Shown: positions 17,195 to 27,754 of the stretch, one piece after another | Numbering within the stretch: the first letter of the stretch is position 1 | How the letters are laid out: each line of letters starts with the position of its first letter | Assembly: GCA_027577595.1 (NCBI GenBank) | Contig: JANBRJ010000040.1 | Span: forward strand, 1-64,000 | Source: Coemansia sp. RSA 487 | Lineage: Eukaryota; Kickxellomycota; Kickxellomycetes; Kickxellales; Kickxellaceae | Direction of reading: 5' to 3' | DNA length: 64,000 bases | Position numbers and translations under genes: made by a program | Notes under the pieces: generated by a model | The model's database searches: none | Told to the model about the DNA's origin: nothing | What the model saw: the letters and a program-made list of their open reading frames with translations, nothing else

Positions 17195-18826
17195 ATGGAC
17201 CCTCACGACTACACGTGGATTTTTGCACTAGGTATTGTTGCATCCATATGTGACGCGTTTGGTATCGGTGCCAACGACGTGGCAAACTCCTTTGCTAGCA
17301 GCATCTCGTCAGGCTCGCTGACACTGGCCCAAGCATGCATCATTGCCGTTTTCACAGAATTTCTTGGAGCTCTGCTTCTCGGAAGTTCCACCTCGGAAAC
17401 AATCAAGGGCGGTATTCTGTCTGTAGAACGGTTTGTTGAGCAGCCAGAGCTGCTGATGCTGGGTATGCTGTGCGCCCTTATCGGCTCTGCAGTTTGGGTT
17501 CTTTCTGCGTCAAGATACGGTATCCCTGTAAGCACAACGCACTCTATTGTTGGTGCAATAATTGGTGTTGGAATAGCCGCTTTCGGCGGGGGCGCCATTC
17601 AGTGGGGATATTCGGGTGTTGCAAAAATCATTACATCCTGGTTTGTGTCACCTGTAATCGCCGGCATCGTCACATCAATTATCTACTTGCCTACACGCTT
17701 CTTTATTCTCGAAAGTCCCAACAGTCTCGAACGTGGAATCAGGGCTATTCCAATCTATTTTTTCATTACCTCAGTTATTGGCGTTTTCTACATAATCTAC
17801 AAAGGCGCCCCAGGTACCGGCGCATCGAAAATGCCCGTCGGGGTCATTGTCGGAATAAGCTTTGGAGTTGCTATCAGTGTGACTGCCTTTGCGTGGGTCT
17901 TCTTCGTCAAGTGGCTACGTCGCCGGATTATCGGAAAGGAGGATCTGCGCTGGTACCACATTCCACTTGTATATCATATCAAGTACCGTCCCATGCCAGA
18001 ACCGCCAGTAGCGTTGGACACCTCAGCTGATAGTGCCACCAGCGTCGAGGCTTCACGCGAGATTGAGCTTGGCGCCAACCCTGACATTGAGGAAAAAGCT
18101 GTGGTTAGCACCAAGCAATGTGAGGATGCCGATACGTCAGATTCAAGCAATGAACAAGAAAATAACGAGTCGCGTCTAGCATACGTCTGGAGAACGCTCA
18201 AGTACTACGCTTTGCGTGGCGTCAGAAAGGACGTGCGCAACATTGGCAACAAGAAACTGAGGAGTGTGCATGACGCAGCAAAGAAGTTTGACGATAACAC
18301 AGAATATCTCTTCTCTTTTCTTCAAGTCATTACTGCGTGCCTAGCGAGTTTCTCTCACGGAAGCAACGATGTTGCCAATGCGGCTGGCCCCATTTCGGCC
18401 ATCTACGACACATGGAAGAGCGCTAGAGTCGACGAAAGTGGGGCATCACCAGTTCCCATCTGGGTTCTTGCTATGGCTGGTGCTGGAATCGACCTCGGTC
18501 TAGTCATCTATGGCTACCATGTCATGCGCAGACTTGGAAACGGCGTTACCTACCTCTCTCCTAGCCGTGGGTTTTCCGCTGAACTCGGTGCATCGCTTAC
18601 TGTACTTACAGCATCTCAGGTTGGGCTTCCTGTATCGACCACGCACTGCATCACTGGTGCCATCGCGGCAATTGGGCTTTGCAACGGCAACTTCCGTGCA
18701 CTAAACTGGAAGGTCCTTGCGTGGTGCTCGCTCTCATGGGTTCTTACCCTTCCAATCGCAGGACTCGTTGCTGGTCTCTTGTTTGCTTTTGGGAGCAACG
18801 CGCCAAACAATTTTATAAAGGGCTGA
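17195..18826 (+). CDS. PHO89: Sodium/phosphate cotransporter, PiT family (Pho89-like)
   Basis: A 543-residue inorganic phosphate transporter of the PHO4/PiT (SLC20) family, expected at the plasma membrane. The inverted duplication that defines the family is clear: GANDVANSFA at 25-34 and GSNDVANAAGP in the second half, each followed later by G-[IL]-P-V-S-T-T-H (GIPVSTTHSIVGAI and GLPVSTTHCITGAI). About ten to twelve hydrophobic segments flank a central hydrophilic loop (about 255-375) rich in Ser, Asp and Glu, the usual site of regulation. The protein ends directly after the last helix. The ATG at 17195 is preceded by TATAAAAG at 16984. Convergent with the complex I gene (125 bp between stops). 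Confidence 0.96.
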   Translation: MDPHDYTWIFALGIVASICDAFGIGANDVANSFASSISSGSLTLAQACIIAVFTEFLGALLLGSSTSETIKGGILSVERFVEQPELLMLGMLCALIGSAVWVLSASRYGIPVSTTHSIVGAIIGVGIAAFGGGAIQWGYSGVAKIITSWFVSPVIAGIVTSIIYLPTRFFILESPNSLERGIRAIPIYFFITSVIGVFYIIYKGAPGTGASKMPVGVIVGISFGVAISVTAFAWVFFVKWLRRRIIGKEDLRWYHIPLVYHIKYRPMPEPPVALDTSADSATSVEASREIELGANPDIEEKAVVSTKQCEDADTSDSSNEQENNESRLAYVWRTLKYYALRGVRKDVRNIGNKKLRSVHDAAKKFDDNTEYLFSFLQVITACLASFSHGSNDVANAAGPISAIYDTWKSARVDESGASPVPIWVLAMAGAGIDLGLVIYGYHVMRRLGNGVTYLSPSRGFSAELGASLTVLTASQVGLPVSTTHCITGAIAAIGLCNGNFRALNWKVLAWCSLSWVLTLPIAGLVAGLLFAFGSNAPNNFIKG

Positions 18827-18951
18827 GCACAGACTTATCTGTAATATTCAATTATCTGCCTTCTTTTCTTTTTAGCCTCATATAATGTTTACAGGATAGT
18901 TGAAGCATATTGCTAGTTTGACTGTCAATAACCTTGGATCTATAAAAAAAA

Positions 18952-19722
18952 TTACAAGTCATCGCGGACCATAAAGCCTGGACCAGGAGGAGTCGTAGTA
19001 AGCGATGTCAGTCCGCTACGTGGCTCGCAATTGTTGCGTCCGCTAACAGGACCACGCGTAACTGCGTTTCCCGACTTAAGATCGTCCAGGAGTTTTACCG
19101 TAGCCTCCGGAGTGAGATCCTCAAAGTAATCATCATTGACCGAGATGACAGGCGCATTTACGCAGGCACCGGCACATTCGACCTCAACAAGTGTGAAGAG
19201 TTTATCAGAGGTGGTCTCGCCAACTTTGATGCCAAGGTGGTTCTCAATGGCCTCGATAATCTTGGAGGAGCCACATAGCTGGCAAGGGGTTGTTGTGCAC
19301 ACTTGGAGGAAATATTTTCCTACGGGGTTACGGTTGAACATAGTGTAGAACGTAGCCACCTCGTAGACACGCATGGGAGGGACCTCAAGGAACTTTGCAA
19401 TATAGTTCATGACGGAAATCGAGGTCCAACCGCTTTGCTTCTGCGCCAGATGAAGAAGCGGAATCATTGCCGCTTTCTTGTACTGTGGCGGGTATTTGGC
19501 AATAATCTTTTTTGCCTCCTCCATACTTTTAGAATCAAATTCGAAGGGAATTCCAGGGTTGTTCTCAGGTGTATCGCGGTGAACGAATATCGCATCACTA
19601 CGAAGAGCTGCGGCTGCACCAAACTGACGATGGTGTATACTGGAGCGCATTATATTTGCACCACGTACAACGGAGCGGACCGCGTTGAGATTGAATTTAG
19701 TCAGCATTGGTATGAACTCCAA
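18952..19722 (-). CDS. NDUFV2: NADH:ubiquinone oxidoreductase 24 kDa subunit
   Basis: A 256-residue matrix-arm subunit of respiratory complex I carrying the N1a [2Fe-2S] cluster. The four ligands are C142 and C147 (VCTTTPC) and C183 and C187 (ECAGAC). The thioredoxin-like fold context [18 protein letters not shown] and the C-terminal PGPGF are conserved. The N-terminus is a mitochondrial presequence; the second methionine (residue 6, position 19707) gives [16 protein letters not shown], free of acidic residues, and may be the true start. Its presence shows the organism has complex I. The start faces PUP3 across a 629-bp divergent promoter. Confidence 0.97.
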   Translation of the reverse strand: MEFIPMLTKFNLNAVRSVVRGANIMRSSIHHRQFGAAAALRSDAIFVHRDTPENNPGIPFEFDSKSMEEAKKIIAKYPPQYKKAAMIPLLHLAQKQSGWTSISVMNYIAKFLEVPPMRVYEVATFYTMFNRNPVGKYFLQVCTTTPCQLCGSSKIIEAIENHLGIKVGETTSDKLFTLVEVECAGACVNAPVISVNDDYFEDLTPEATVKLLDDLKSGNAVTRGPVSGRNNCEPRSGLTSLTTTPPGPGFMVRDDL

Positions 19723-20351
19723 TCGTGGCGTTTCCGTGGATTACAAAAAAAGAAGTTAATCGTTGATTGAATGAGGACGAAAACAGAATGAAGGAAAAGC
19801 TTGAAGAAGAAAAGAAAAAAGGCACACTGTTGGATTGTATTCATCTGTGATAAGATCAGAAAAAGAATATCACGTGTGGCTCGAGTCGCTGCTGTTACGA
19901 GTCGCTGGCGTAACGTAAGCTCCTAGATTTCCAAATGCTGACGTATTTACACCCACAGAATGCAGTAGTGCTTGTTGCGCTTTTCGTTTTGAAGCTTTTC
20001 ATCCTTCTTACCTTCGTTAGCTTTAAATCTTTTACTTGTTGAATTTGTTAGCATATTAATCTGCTTGTTTGTTTAGTTGCCTTTTACTAGTACACACAGA
20101 TTCGAATATATATCATTATTTCGTAGCACTGGCAATTGTTGAAACTGGTAAGCGTCTAGTCAGAGCTATTGTGATCTAAATGCACTTGCTTTGTGTTTGA
20201 AATTTATGCATTAAGGCGATGTACACCCCCCTTTTTTAGTAAACGCTGACACCACATCATTCATATTTCTACTAAAGCATTACTCCCTTGTGAACATCAT
20301 GCATGTGTGTTTTGTTGGCTCTCGTGCGTTCTTGAAAGAGAATAGTCTACG
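19723..20351. promoter_or_regulatory. Divergent promoter region, NDUFV2 / PUP3
   Basis: Holds the ATCACGTG octamer (19869-19876; CBF1-type E-box RTCACRTG) near the complex I side and a CCCCCC-TTTTTT-AGT tract (20226-20240) 112 bp before PUP3. CCCCT is the core of the stress-response element in ascomycetes. Function of either site here is inferred. Confidence 0.4.
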
Positions 20352-20957
20352 ATGGAATATAACGGCTCGGCAATTGTTGCCATGAAAGGAAAGAATTGTG
20401 TCGCTATTGCGACAGACAAGCGGTTGGGTCAAAGGCAAATGACAATAGATACCGATTTCGAAAAGGTGTTTCCTATTACCGAACGCACATACATTGGTCT
20501 GGCAGGTTTGGCAACGGATGTAAAGACGCTGCATGATCGTCTTAGGATGCGTGTCAACCTTTACAAGCACCGCGAAGAGCGTGTAATCGAGCCAAATACA
20601 TTTGCCAACCTTGTCTCGCATATGCTTTACGAGCATCGTTTTGGTTCCTACTTTGTGCAGCCAGTGATTGCAGGCCTCAACAAGAACGACCAACCGTTTA
20701 TTTGCAGTATGGACACCATCGGTTGTATTGATCTCGGAGGCAACTTTATTGTTAGTGGCACTGCCGCAGAAAATCTATACGGTACATGTGAATCGCTTTG
20801 GGAGCCTGATCTTGAGCCAGAGGAGCTCTTTGAAACCATATCGCAAGCATTACTGAATGCCGTTGATCGTGATGCAATGAGCGGTTGGGGTGCAGTGGTC
20901 CGCATTATAACGCCTTCAGGCATTATCACACGGGATCTCAAGTCTCGCATGGACTAG
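20352..20957 (+). CDS. PUP3: 20S proteasome subunit beta-3
   Basis: A 201-residue non-catalytic beta subunit of the 20S proteasome core, in cytosol and nucleus. The body aligns along its length with PSMB3/Pup3: AMKGKNCVAIATDKRLG, YIGLAGLATDV, YEHRFGSYFVQPVIAGL, YGTCESLWEPDLEPEELFETISQALLNAVDRDAMSGWG and a C-terminal LKSRMD. As in other beta-3 subunits there is no processed Thr-1 active site; the start MEYNGSAIVAM is a few residues shorter than in human. Uninterrupted. The tail-to-tail neighbour is the thioesterase gene. Confidence 0.97.
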   Translation: MEYNGSAIVAMKGKNCVAIATDKRLGQRQMTIDTDFEKVFPITERTYIGLAGLATDVKTLHDRLRMRVNLYKHREERVIEPNTFANLVSHMLYEHRFGSYFVQPVIAGLNKNDQPFICSMDTIGCIDLGGNFIVSGTAAENLYGTCESLWEPDLEPEELFETISQALLNAVDRDAMSGWGAVVRIITPSGIITRDLKSRMD

Positions 20958-21092
20958 GTATAATCCATACTAGTATTTTGAAGCTGGAGCTTTCCATGCT
21001 ATTTTTTATTTTTTTTTCCAAAAAAAACATTAGCCTTCCAGTAGAGAGCGTCAAATAGTGAATTTACATCTTTAAATCATAGACGCACCAAA

Positions 21093-22604
21093 TCAACTCT
21101 CCTTTTGCATTGAATTCTGCAGTTTTGATATAAGTTTTCCTGTCTGGGCCCTGCGACGGCCCTCTAGGTACTTCATCATATCCTCATACGTTCTAGGGAT
21201 GACACGACGTACTTGGCTACTTGGGCAGGAAAAGTTGAAATAAAACGTATTCGTGCGCTCGGTTGTTTTCTTCATGTTGTCGATAACATCGACCGAAACG
21301 GCCACCTGGAACGTATTGTGCTCAGGCTCAGAATAAACGACCTGCGAAGTCAGTCGAAGGATCGAGCCAATGTTGACGGGCTTTTTGAAAGAAAAATCGT
21401 CTAGCGAGACATAGGACGGGCGAGCTCGCGTATATACAAATCCATTGGCAAATGACAGTTCATGAGCCAAGCGCATGAGATATCCACCAAATATCTTGTT
21501 GTGCACGTTGCGCTCTGAAGGAAAACACACGGTTACAGACTCCATTTCCGTCTTGTCTAGCCAAACCATGTCGCTCGGCAAAGCAGGATGCGAGCCAAAA
21601 GTAGTAGCAGCGTCCTGGTATTTTTTGGTTTCCAGCCATAGCTGGTGGATAACAAGCCGTTCTTCCGCACTTGGAGGGTGCTTGAGGAGGTTCCTTTCTG
21701 CTGCTTCCTTCTTGTGCTCCTTGATTTGCTCGGAAACCTTGACCAGCCGGCGCTGATTCTCATCCTCCAGAAGAAGCGGATTGACCTGTGACGATTTACC
21801 AGTGTACTTGTCGCGCCCAACCATAGTGAATCTAGCCACAAGGTTGGGCTCGGGATCGGAGGGCTCGCCAGGTTCCGGAACGGTTTGCAGTTGGATGTTG
21901 ATCTCCATTGAACTAAAGCCGACAAAGGTGACTGTTCCTGTAAGCCGATAGTTCCGGTTAGGACTTAGTGTCGCCTTGAGGTCAATGCGATCCACTGCGG
22001 CTGTAACAAAGATGATGGGTGCCAAGTCACCGTTGGAATCAGATGCGTGCTTGTATGCGACGGCGCCGGCCAGCCGGTCAAGATCCTCCAAGACCTTCCC
22101 AAGGCGGATATCACCATAGTAGTTTATGTACTCCTCACGCAGCGCAAGGTTGTCCTTGAATGGCAGATATGTCTCGGTGAACGAATCGCTGATCCTTTTC
22201 AAAACCAAGGGCTGCTTTGGGCGACGCACATCCGACGCGTTCTCATTGGTGATGCGCTGGAGAATCGACATGTAGTCGGATCCTCTGTCAGGCATGACCG
22301 AGTACTTGTCGAGTATGTGCTGAGACTCGGCATATCTCTCAAGCATGCGTTTGTGCTTCTCTTCTACTTTTTCAATGTTTTCTGAATGCACACTGGCAGC
22401 ATCACTTGCAGACGATTCCTGCTTTGACTGTAATGATGTGGTTTTCAGGCCAGCAATGCGTGTATGTGCTCTGTCGTTAAACACAAAAGCGCCTAGGCGG
22501 AATAGAGAGGACGTTGCTGTGGAGTTTGCTGAACCCCTGCAAACGGCAGGGATGCATAGCATTGGCAAGGATGAAACGCAGACACGTAAAATTGAAGCCA
22601 CCAT
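21093..22604 (-). CDS. Mitochondrial acyl-CoA thioesterase, double hotdog (ACOT9-like)
   Basis: A 503-residue protein with two hotdog acyl-CoA-hydrolase domains, which split acyl-CoA to free acid and CoA. The first domain starts at about 145-265 (YINYYGDIRLGKVLEDLDRLAG). The second, about 340-470, carries the diagnostic RNVHNKIFGGYLMRLAHELSF, then SLDDFSFKKPVNIGSIL. The N-terminal 60 residues are rich in Ser, Ala and Arg with no acidic cluster, consistent with a mitochondrial presequence. Length and order match ACOT9/Mks1-like proteins found in animals and fungi. C-terminus QKES gives no peroxisomal signal. Preferred chain length cannot be read. Confidence 0.93.
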   Translation of the reverse strand: MVASILRVCVSSLPMLCIPAVCRGSANSTATSSLFRLGAFVFNDRAHTRIAGLKTTSLQSKQESSASDAASVHSENIEKVEEKHKRMLERYAESQHILDKYSVMPDRGSDYMSILQRITNENASDVRRPKQPLVLKRISDSFTETYLPFKDNLALREEYINYYGDIRLGKVLEDLDRLAGAVAYKHASDSNGDLAPIIFVTAAVDRIDLKATLSPNRNYRLTGTVTFVGFSSMEINIQLQTVPEPGEPSDPEPNLVARFTMVGRDKYTGKSSQVNPLLLEDENQRRLVKVSEQIKEHKKEAAERNLLKHPPSAEERLVIHQLWLETKKYQDAATTFGSHPALPSDMVWLDKTEMESVTVCFPSERNVHNKIFGGYLMRLAHELSFANGFVYTRARPSYVSLDDFSFKKPVNIGSILRLTSQVVYSEPEHNTFQVAVSVDVIDNMKKTTERTNTFYFNFSCPSSQVRRVIPRTYEDMMKYLEGRRRAQTGKLISKLQNSMQKES

Positions 22605-22783
22605 ATCTATAGCGTTTAGAAAGAATAGATATTAAAAGTAGATAAAGCGATGTGAAGACAAAAGTGAAAGGGTGTGACAAACCGAAGTCCATGTCTGGCT
22701 ATGGCTTTTTCATTGGGGGTAACGAAAAGAGCGGAGAATTCGCTCTACAAATATGCACCAGTAAACTGCTTTCAAAAATGCCT

Positions 22784-24409
22784 TTATCCTTTCTTATCGG
22801 AAGCCCTGGATATCACCAGACGGCAGTCGCGATCCGCATTTGACGGTGTATACGTGACAAACGTCTTTGCATCCATGACCTTAGGCAGCCCTCTCTCGTC
22901 AAGTATGTTGGGACCGAGGTGCGTGTAATTAGCTGGAAGTTCAAAGTCGTAGTCCTTTAGAAGATTAGGAAGGATCGTAAGCATCTCCCACCACGCCAGA
23001 TAGCGCCCAGGGCAGATACGTCGACCATGGCTAAACGACAACACATTGCGCCATGCATCTCTGTCCTTTATGAAACGAGAAGGGTCGTACTCGTGTGGTC
23101 TGTCCCAGTACTTGCTGTGGTAGTTGGCACACCCCATGTTGACGAACATTATAGTGTCTTCGGGAATAAAATTCCCTTGAAGGACCATGCCGCCTTTTGG
23201 CGATACCCGCGGTATCATTCCGCCGACAACTGGAAACAGGCGCAGGGATTCGTAAATACATGCCTCCACAAATGGAAGCGTTTCACGGCACTCGTTGTAT
23301 GTGATGACATGATCCTGACTATAGCGCGAGCGCACCTCTTTGACAGCATCCCTGTAGTGGTGTGGGTAAAGCATTAGCAAGTGCACTGCCCATATGGTGG
23401 TAAACGCAGTCGTATCGGCACCAGCAAGCATCATCAGCATGCTTTCGGCGTGGATCTCATCGTAGCTCATCTTTACCTTGGTTTCGCTATCCTCTGCATC
23501 GATCAGCGCCTGTAACAAGTCTATCGGCCTTTCGTCTTCCTTGCCTTCTTCTTCCAGGTTCTTCATAAGCTTTTTTCTCTCACCAATTGCTTCATGCGCA
23601 CAGTTGCTAAGTCTAACGTAGTAGTGCTCCCATGGCCAAAATATAGCCTTTGTAAGGAACGAGGGCAGTATCTGGAGCATGGCGCGGGTGCAAGTGAGCT
23701 TGAATGTTCTTTCAATCCACCGGGCTGCGGCTGCATCGGCGCTTTTAATTTCGCTGAGTGTCCTACCAAACACCAACTGTGAAAGCACGCCAAATGCAGC
23801 AATAAGGATATCGTCGCAATAGTTTACCTCAGCTTTTCCAGTGGTGCTTTCTTCGAGCAGCCTGTCCCACTTTCTCTTGATACAATGAATTCCTTGGTCC
23901 ATGACTACATCCTGCATCTTGGAAAGGTGTCGGGGCTGGAAGTAGGGAACAATCTGGCGATGGCGGACGCCAGCATCCTTGTTATCTTGCATAGTGAGAG
24001 TGGTGTCTATTCCTGTGAATTTCACAATATTGTAGTAAGATGCTTTTTTGACTGCAGAGTTTCCAAGAACAGTGCGGATGTCGTCGGGGTGGCTGACAGC
24101 GACTGCGTTTGGCATACACATGTATAGATCGCCATACTTTACAATATCCTCGCGTCCAGTCTTTGTGATCAGCCCACGTGCGATACGAAGTTCGATGCGT
24201 AACGAGGTAAGCTTTCCTAGCAGTGGACCAGGAAGCCTGCGCAACGGCGAAAGATAAAAAGCAAATATGAATCGGTAAGCAATGATGCAGACCAGAACCA
24301 GCACTACTGCAGCTGCAAAGGTAAACGCACTGCTGTTAACATAAATATAGTTTAAAGCATCACCGAGTGGCTGGTGGTTTAGAAAGGAACCTGAGAAAAT
24401 GGCTGTCAT
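22784..24409 (-). CDS. Cytochrome P450 monooxygenase, ER-anchored
   Basis: A 541-residue microsomal P450. A hydrophobic N-terminal anchor (about 30-52) is followed by the Pro-rich hinge LRRLPGPLLGK. The I-helix oxygen-binding motif is AGADTTAFTT, the ExxR pair lies in ESLRLFP, the PERF-like region is YDPSRF, and the haem loop FSHGRRICPG has the ligand Cys at 466. All catalytic marks are present, so the enzyme should be active. The N-terminal wording resembles fungal secondary-metabolite or xenobiotic P450s rather than CYP51 or CYP61. A TATAAAA box on the minus strand (about 24500-24506) lies 90 bp before the ATG. Substrate unknown; no biosynthetic cluster surrounds it. Confidence 0.95.
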   Translation of the reverse strand: MTAIFSGSFLNHQPLGDALNYIYVNSSAFTFAAAVVLVLVCIIAYRFIFAFYLSPLRRLPGPLLGKLTSLRIELRIARGLITKTGREDIVKYGDLYMCMPNAVAVSHPDDIRTVLGNSAVKKASYYNIVKFTGIDTTLTMQDNKDAGVRHRQIVPYFQPRHLSKMQDVVMDQGIHCIKRKWDRLLEESTTGKAEVNYCDDILIAAFGVLSQLVFGRTLSEIKSADAAAARWIERTFKLTCTRAMLQILPSFLTKAIFWPWEHYYVRLSNCAHEAIGERKKLMKNLEEEGKEDERPIDLLQALIDAEDSETKVKMSYDEIHAESMLMMLAGADTTAFTTIWAVHLLMLYPHHYRDAVKEVRSRYSQDHVITYNECRETLPFVEACIYESLRLFPVVGGMIPRVSPKGGMVLQGNFIPEDTIMFVNMGCANYHSKYWDRPHEYDPSRFIKDRDAWRNVLSFSHGRRICPGRYLAWWEMLTILPNLLKDYDFELPANYTHLGPNILDERGLPKVMDAKTFVTYTPSNADRDCRLVISRASDKKG

Positions 24410-24891
24410 TGTCGCTGAATGTATAATTTGATGTAGAGAAAAAAGGAATTGCGATATGCCTAAAATGTAAAAACACGACAGCGGATTGCCTCAACATCTT
24501 TTTATAAATACACATTTAAAGACAAACCCTGCCACAGAATGGCATCTTTTGGCCGTGGGAGCAGGCAAGCACTCACCATTCAAAGAGAGCACAAAATGGT
24601 GGCGTTTTCCCACATAAAAAACAGCATATTTGAATTGTGCAAATGCATCTTGAATATGGCGTGGTGTTTAAATCACATTCACGCACACTAACTTAAATTT
24701 CACACAATCCTGGTCGGCTATCATAGTCATCAAACATAAATAGCACTGCATCTTGGGTTTCTGCCAACAATATATAGACAATTAATGATTTGTATGGTCA
24801 TTGTTGTTTATTCTCACTGTCAGCAACTTGTGTGTATGCATTTATCTAGTATTCTGCTAAAATAGACTGTACTAGTCATACATAAGCAAAT
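24410..24891. other. Intergenic, P450 promoter
   Basis: AT-rich spacer between the LPMO 3' end and the P450 start, both on the minus strand. TATA box as noted for P450. Nothing else seen. Confidence 0.45.
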
Positions 24892-25656
24892 CTACGAAAC
24901 ACTGGCAGAGTTGCTAGCAGAATTGACGCTGCTATCGCTGCTGGCACTCTCACTATTGCCCGTTTCTGCACTACCGCCGCTTCCACCACTAGCCGACACT
25001 GTGATGTTTTTGGCATCTTCGTAGTATTTAATTCCAGTGTCGTAATTGTCACCAAACTCTGGAATTGTTGGATAGCCATCATGGTTAGCAATAACCATCT
25101 CTTTTCCGGTGTAATGGCTGGAGCTAGACCCCTTGATGGCTACATCAGCGCAGTTCATGTAGAACTCTCTATTTCCAGCTGCATTCACCCAAGTCCAAGC
25201 GAAAACAACCTTGTCCGAAGATGGCAGGTTTTCTGGAAGAGCAAATGTGTAGCTGCGCACTTCAGGCGTGTTGCTGGTAGATGGGCCGTTATAGAAGCAA
25301 TAACGTAATACCTCGTGAACAACGGCAAATGTCTTTCCACTGTCATAGGATACCGACCATTGGCAATGTCCTCCTCGGTGGCCAACGCCGCTATTTGGAT
25401 AAAAGCTGACAGTGATATCTTTACCAGCAGTCCACGTTTCTGATGGTTTATTGTAAGGAATGGTGTGTTTACAGAGGGGAGCACTGGATGCAAGTGGAGA
25501 GCTGAGACTATAGTCGTACGACTGACCATCAGGCAGCAAAGAGCAGCCATTGCCATGGGGCGTGTAGCGCGAGCATGGCTTGGTCATCTCCATATGTCCT
25601 AGCACAGTTGTGGCCAGGGCTGCTGCTGCAGCAAACGCAATGTGACCGTAAATCAT
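24892..25656 (-). CDS. Secreted AA11-like lytic polysaccharide monooxygenase
   Basis: A 254-residue secreted copper enzyme that would oxidatively cleave a polysaccharide, most likely chitin. A signal peptide of 20 residues (hydrophobic, Ala-rich) should be cut before H21, leaving the N-terminal histidine required for the copper histidine brace. The second ligand is H93 in VGHRGGHCQW. The axial residue is Tyr 166 in GNREFYMNCAD, and FAWTWVN precedes it, all as in family AA11. Six or more cysteines fit extracellular disulphides. From about residue 225 the tail is Gly/Ser-rich (GGSGGSAETG) with no hydrophobic end, so no GPI signal is seen. H97, an extra histidine near the copper site, is unusual. 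A role in remodelling the organism's own wall or in degrading insect or fungal chitin is inferred. Confidence 0.88.
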   Translation of the reverse strand: MIYGHIAFAAAAALATTVLGHMEMTKPCSRYTPHGNGCSLLPDGQSYDYSLSSPLASSAPLCKHTIPYNKPSETWTAGKDITVSFYPNSGVGHRGGHCQWSVSYDSGKTFAVVHEVLRYCFYNGPSTSNTPEVRSYTFALPENLPSSDKVVFAWTWVNAAGNREFYMNCADVAIKGSSSSHYTGKEMVIANHDGYPTIPEFGDNYDTGIKYYEDAKNITVSASGGSGGSAETGNSESASSDSSVNSASNSASVS

Positions 25657-26424
25657 TGCTAAGATGCCTTTTCTGTGTGTTTATGTGTGTTGATAGCTTA
25701 AAAGAAACAGAAGAAAATATCGTATATTCTAGAGCAAAGAGAAATCATTCGAAATGTCACAGTTTTGTCCGCCAAGTCCTTCTGGCTGCGTTTATATGTG
25801 ACATAAACGAGTCTAAAATAATACAGCCAATTTTGTGTGACAAATGTTTAGTGGGATGTTTGTGTCCATTAGTGGTAAATGAATTGGTACAAATACACAA
25901 CTCTTGTGATACCATATAATAGATAAAAATCGATATTTGCACATCATGTGGTATTGTTTCTTAAAGGCAAAAGTATATTAATGATGTTAGGATACTAGAC
26001 CGAATATGTGCGGTAGCACAGGGCAAATAGAGAAGGGCGACATACACAGTTGACTTGCAAGCCGCACATTTATGCAAAAAAAGATTCAATATTGCCTCGA
26101 AAATATTGTCTGGATCTGATTTGATTGTTTGTTTTTTGCAGAGGCATTATTGTGGCAACATATTTTTTCAGTGTGAGACAGTCATAGCAAACATGTGTTC
26201 TTGGGTCTGAGTATAAGTCGGTAAACGCTTCTTGCACTACAAAAAATATTTTATGTGAAACCACTTTAATCCATATTCACAATGCAATATGCCTCAAAGA
26301 TCGATGACAGCTCCTCGATAGGTTTGGATTTCTTTTTTAGTTGGTCTATTAAGAGCTGCTGAAATGGAAATATATATAATACCATTGCATGCGTTGCACT
26401 GGGCTAACACCAGCTTTCTAGCCG

Positions 26425-26447
26425 GCATCATCTGGTGACGATGATGC
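26425..26447. repeat. Perfect 8-bp hairpin
   Basis: GCATCATC (26425-26432) and GATGATGC (26440-26447) flank TGGTGAC. The short words GATGATG and TGATG recur several times in the next 130 bp, so part of the symmetry may come from low complexity. Confidence 0.5.
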
Positions 26448-27205
26448 TCACCAGGAACCAATGCGACAAATATCACTTGCTTGTAGAATAGATGTGATGA
26501 AGGCGATGCTCAAAGCTACCTTGTTTGAATATGATGACTGCTGTACAGATGATGCCTGTTTGTATCTATGTGCTGATTGATACTTATGTCTGGTTTTTGA
26601 AAGCAACATTTACTTGTCTTGTTGCATTTACACAAATTATATTCAAATATTAGTACATATAAAAGGCAGTGGCAAATATAGTTGTTTAGCTGCCAAGCAA
26701 CTATTCTCGCTGTTTTTGCTGTTTCATTAGCAGGTCATTCTAGATATTTTATCATATCCACGCTTCAAGATTCCTTCAATACAAAATAAATAAGCGAAAA
26801 AGACAAGCAGCTGCCATTTGCTGATTTTTGCAGCCATTATTTTTGTGCTGTTCATGGTATAAAAACGCAGAACTGCACACAACACACGCTATGCACCGAG
26901 ATTCCCTCCTCCAAGCACACATTTCGCAGGGCGATATCTGGCAACTCCGAGCAGGGGCTTTGGTTTCTCCTTTAAGTTTTTTTTTGGCCATGAGACTAAG
27001 GCTCCTTTATAAGTGATACGATGGGGCGGGGAACTTGAGCAGCTAGCCCCTGCCTGACCATCTAGAAGTAGGTTCTGCTGGCCGCTGGGTGAGCATGGTG
27101 GGATGTTTGCTCCAGGTAAGCATTTATTGATATTGTATTGCTGTGCTTTGCTTGTTTTTATTCAGTGTTTACAAAGTACTAATTCCGCAAACTGTCTTTT
27201 GCTTC

Positions 27206-27230
27206 TATTATTATTATTATTATTATTATT
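27206..27230. repeat. (TAT)n microsatellite
   Basis: About eight copies of the ATT/TTA triplet in non-coding sequence. Confidence 0.9.
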
Positions 27231-27727
27231 CACTTGCATCTGTTGCTGCTACTTTAAACGTACAGCATCAACACTTCTTTCTCGCACTCGTCGCTGCTGC
27301 TCTACACACAGCCAATATTGCTTCGATCACAACGATTCCTCACACATAATACCGCCGCTTCTTCCCATTTGACCCAAAATATGCGTTTTTTTACCAATGT
27401 GCGCTCACGATGGCTTCCCTCCCTGCTTAAATTTGTTGTAGTGTTCTAAGCATGCCGTTTTCCGATGACGCATATATGTTAAAAAGCCACACAATAGTGC
27501 CGATCTGAAAGATCTTGCTACAAGGTGGGAATCGCCTGCAGGAGATGACAAGATACAGATACACAATATGTGAATGCTTTACCCATTTTCTTGTTCATTT
27601 CGCTCTTTGCCTTTTTCTGCTCCGACAGCTGTTGTCAACCTTTGTATGATAGCAAAAAGGGTAAATAGCCAATCAGATAATTTTGGGCTGGGATTCGCAC
27701 TTGCAGGCACAGAAGGATCGCCACAGT

Positions 27728-27754
27728 CTCAGCCCGATAAGAAAACGGGCTGAG
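27728..27754. repeat. GC-rich perfect 9-bp hairpin followed by T6
   Basis: CTCAGCCCG (27728-27736) and CGGGCTGAG (27746-27754) with a 9-nt AT loop. GGTGAGGAGGG and then TTTTTT (27765-27770) follow. Hairpin plus T-run is the form of an RNA 3' end (Pol III stops at T-runs). No A or B box was found upstream. Confidence 0.5.

Noticed and set aside
27103-27372. Possible spliced secreted peptide starting at 27090-27103 (GTAAGC donor, TACTAAT branch, TACAG acceptor)
   Set aside because: Splice signals are attractive, but the product would be about 35-40 residues of unclear frame and the intron contains the TTA microsatellite; evidence is too thin to call.
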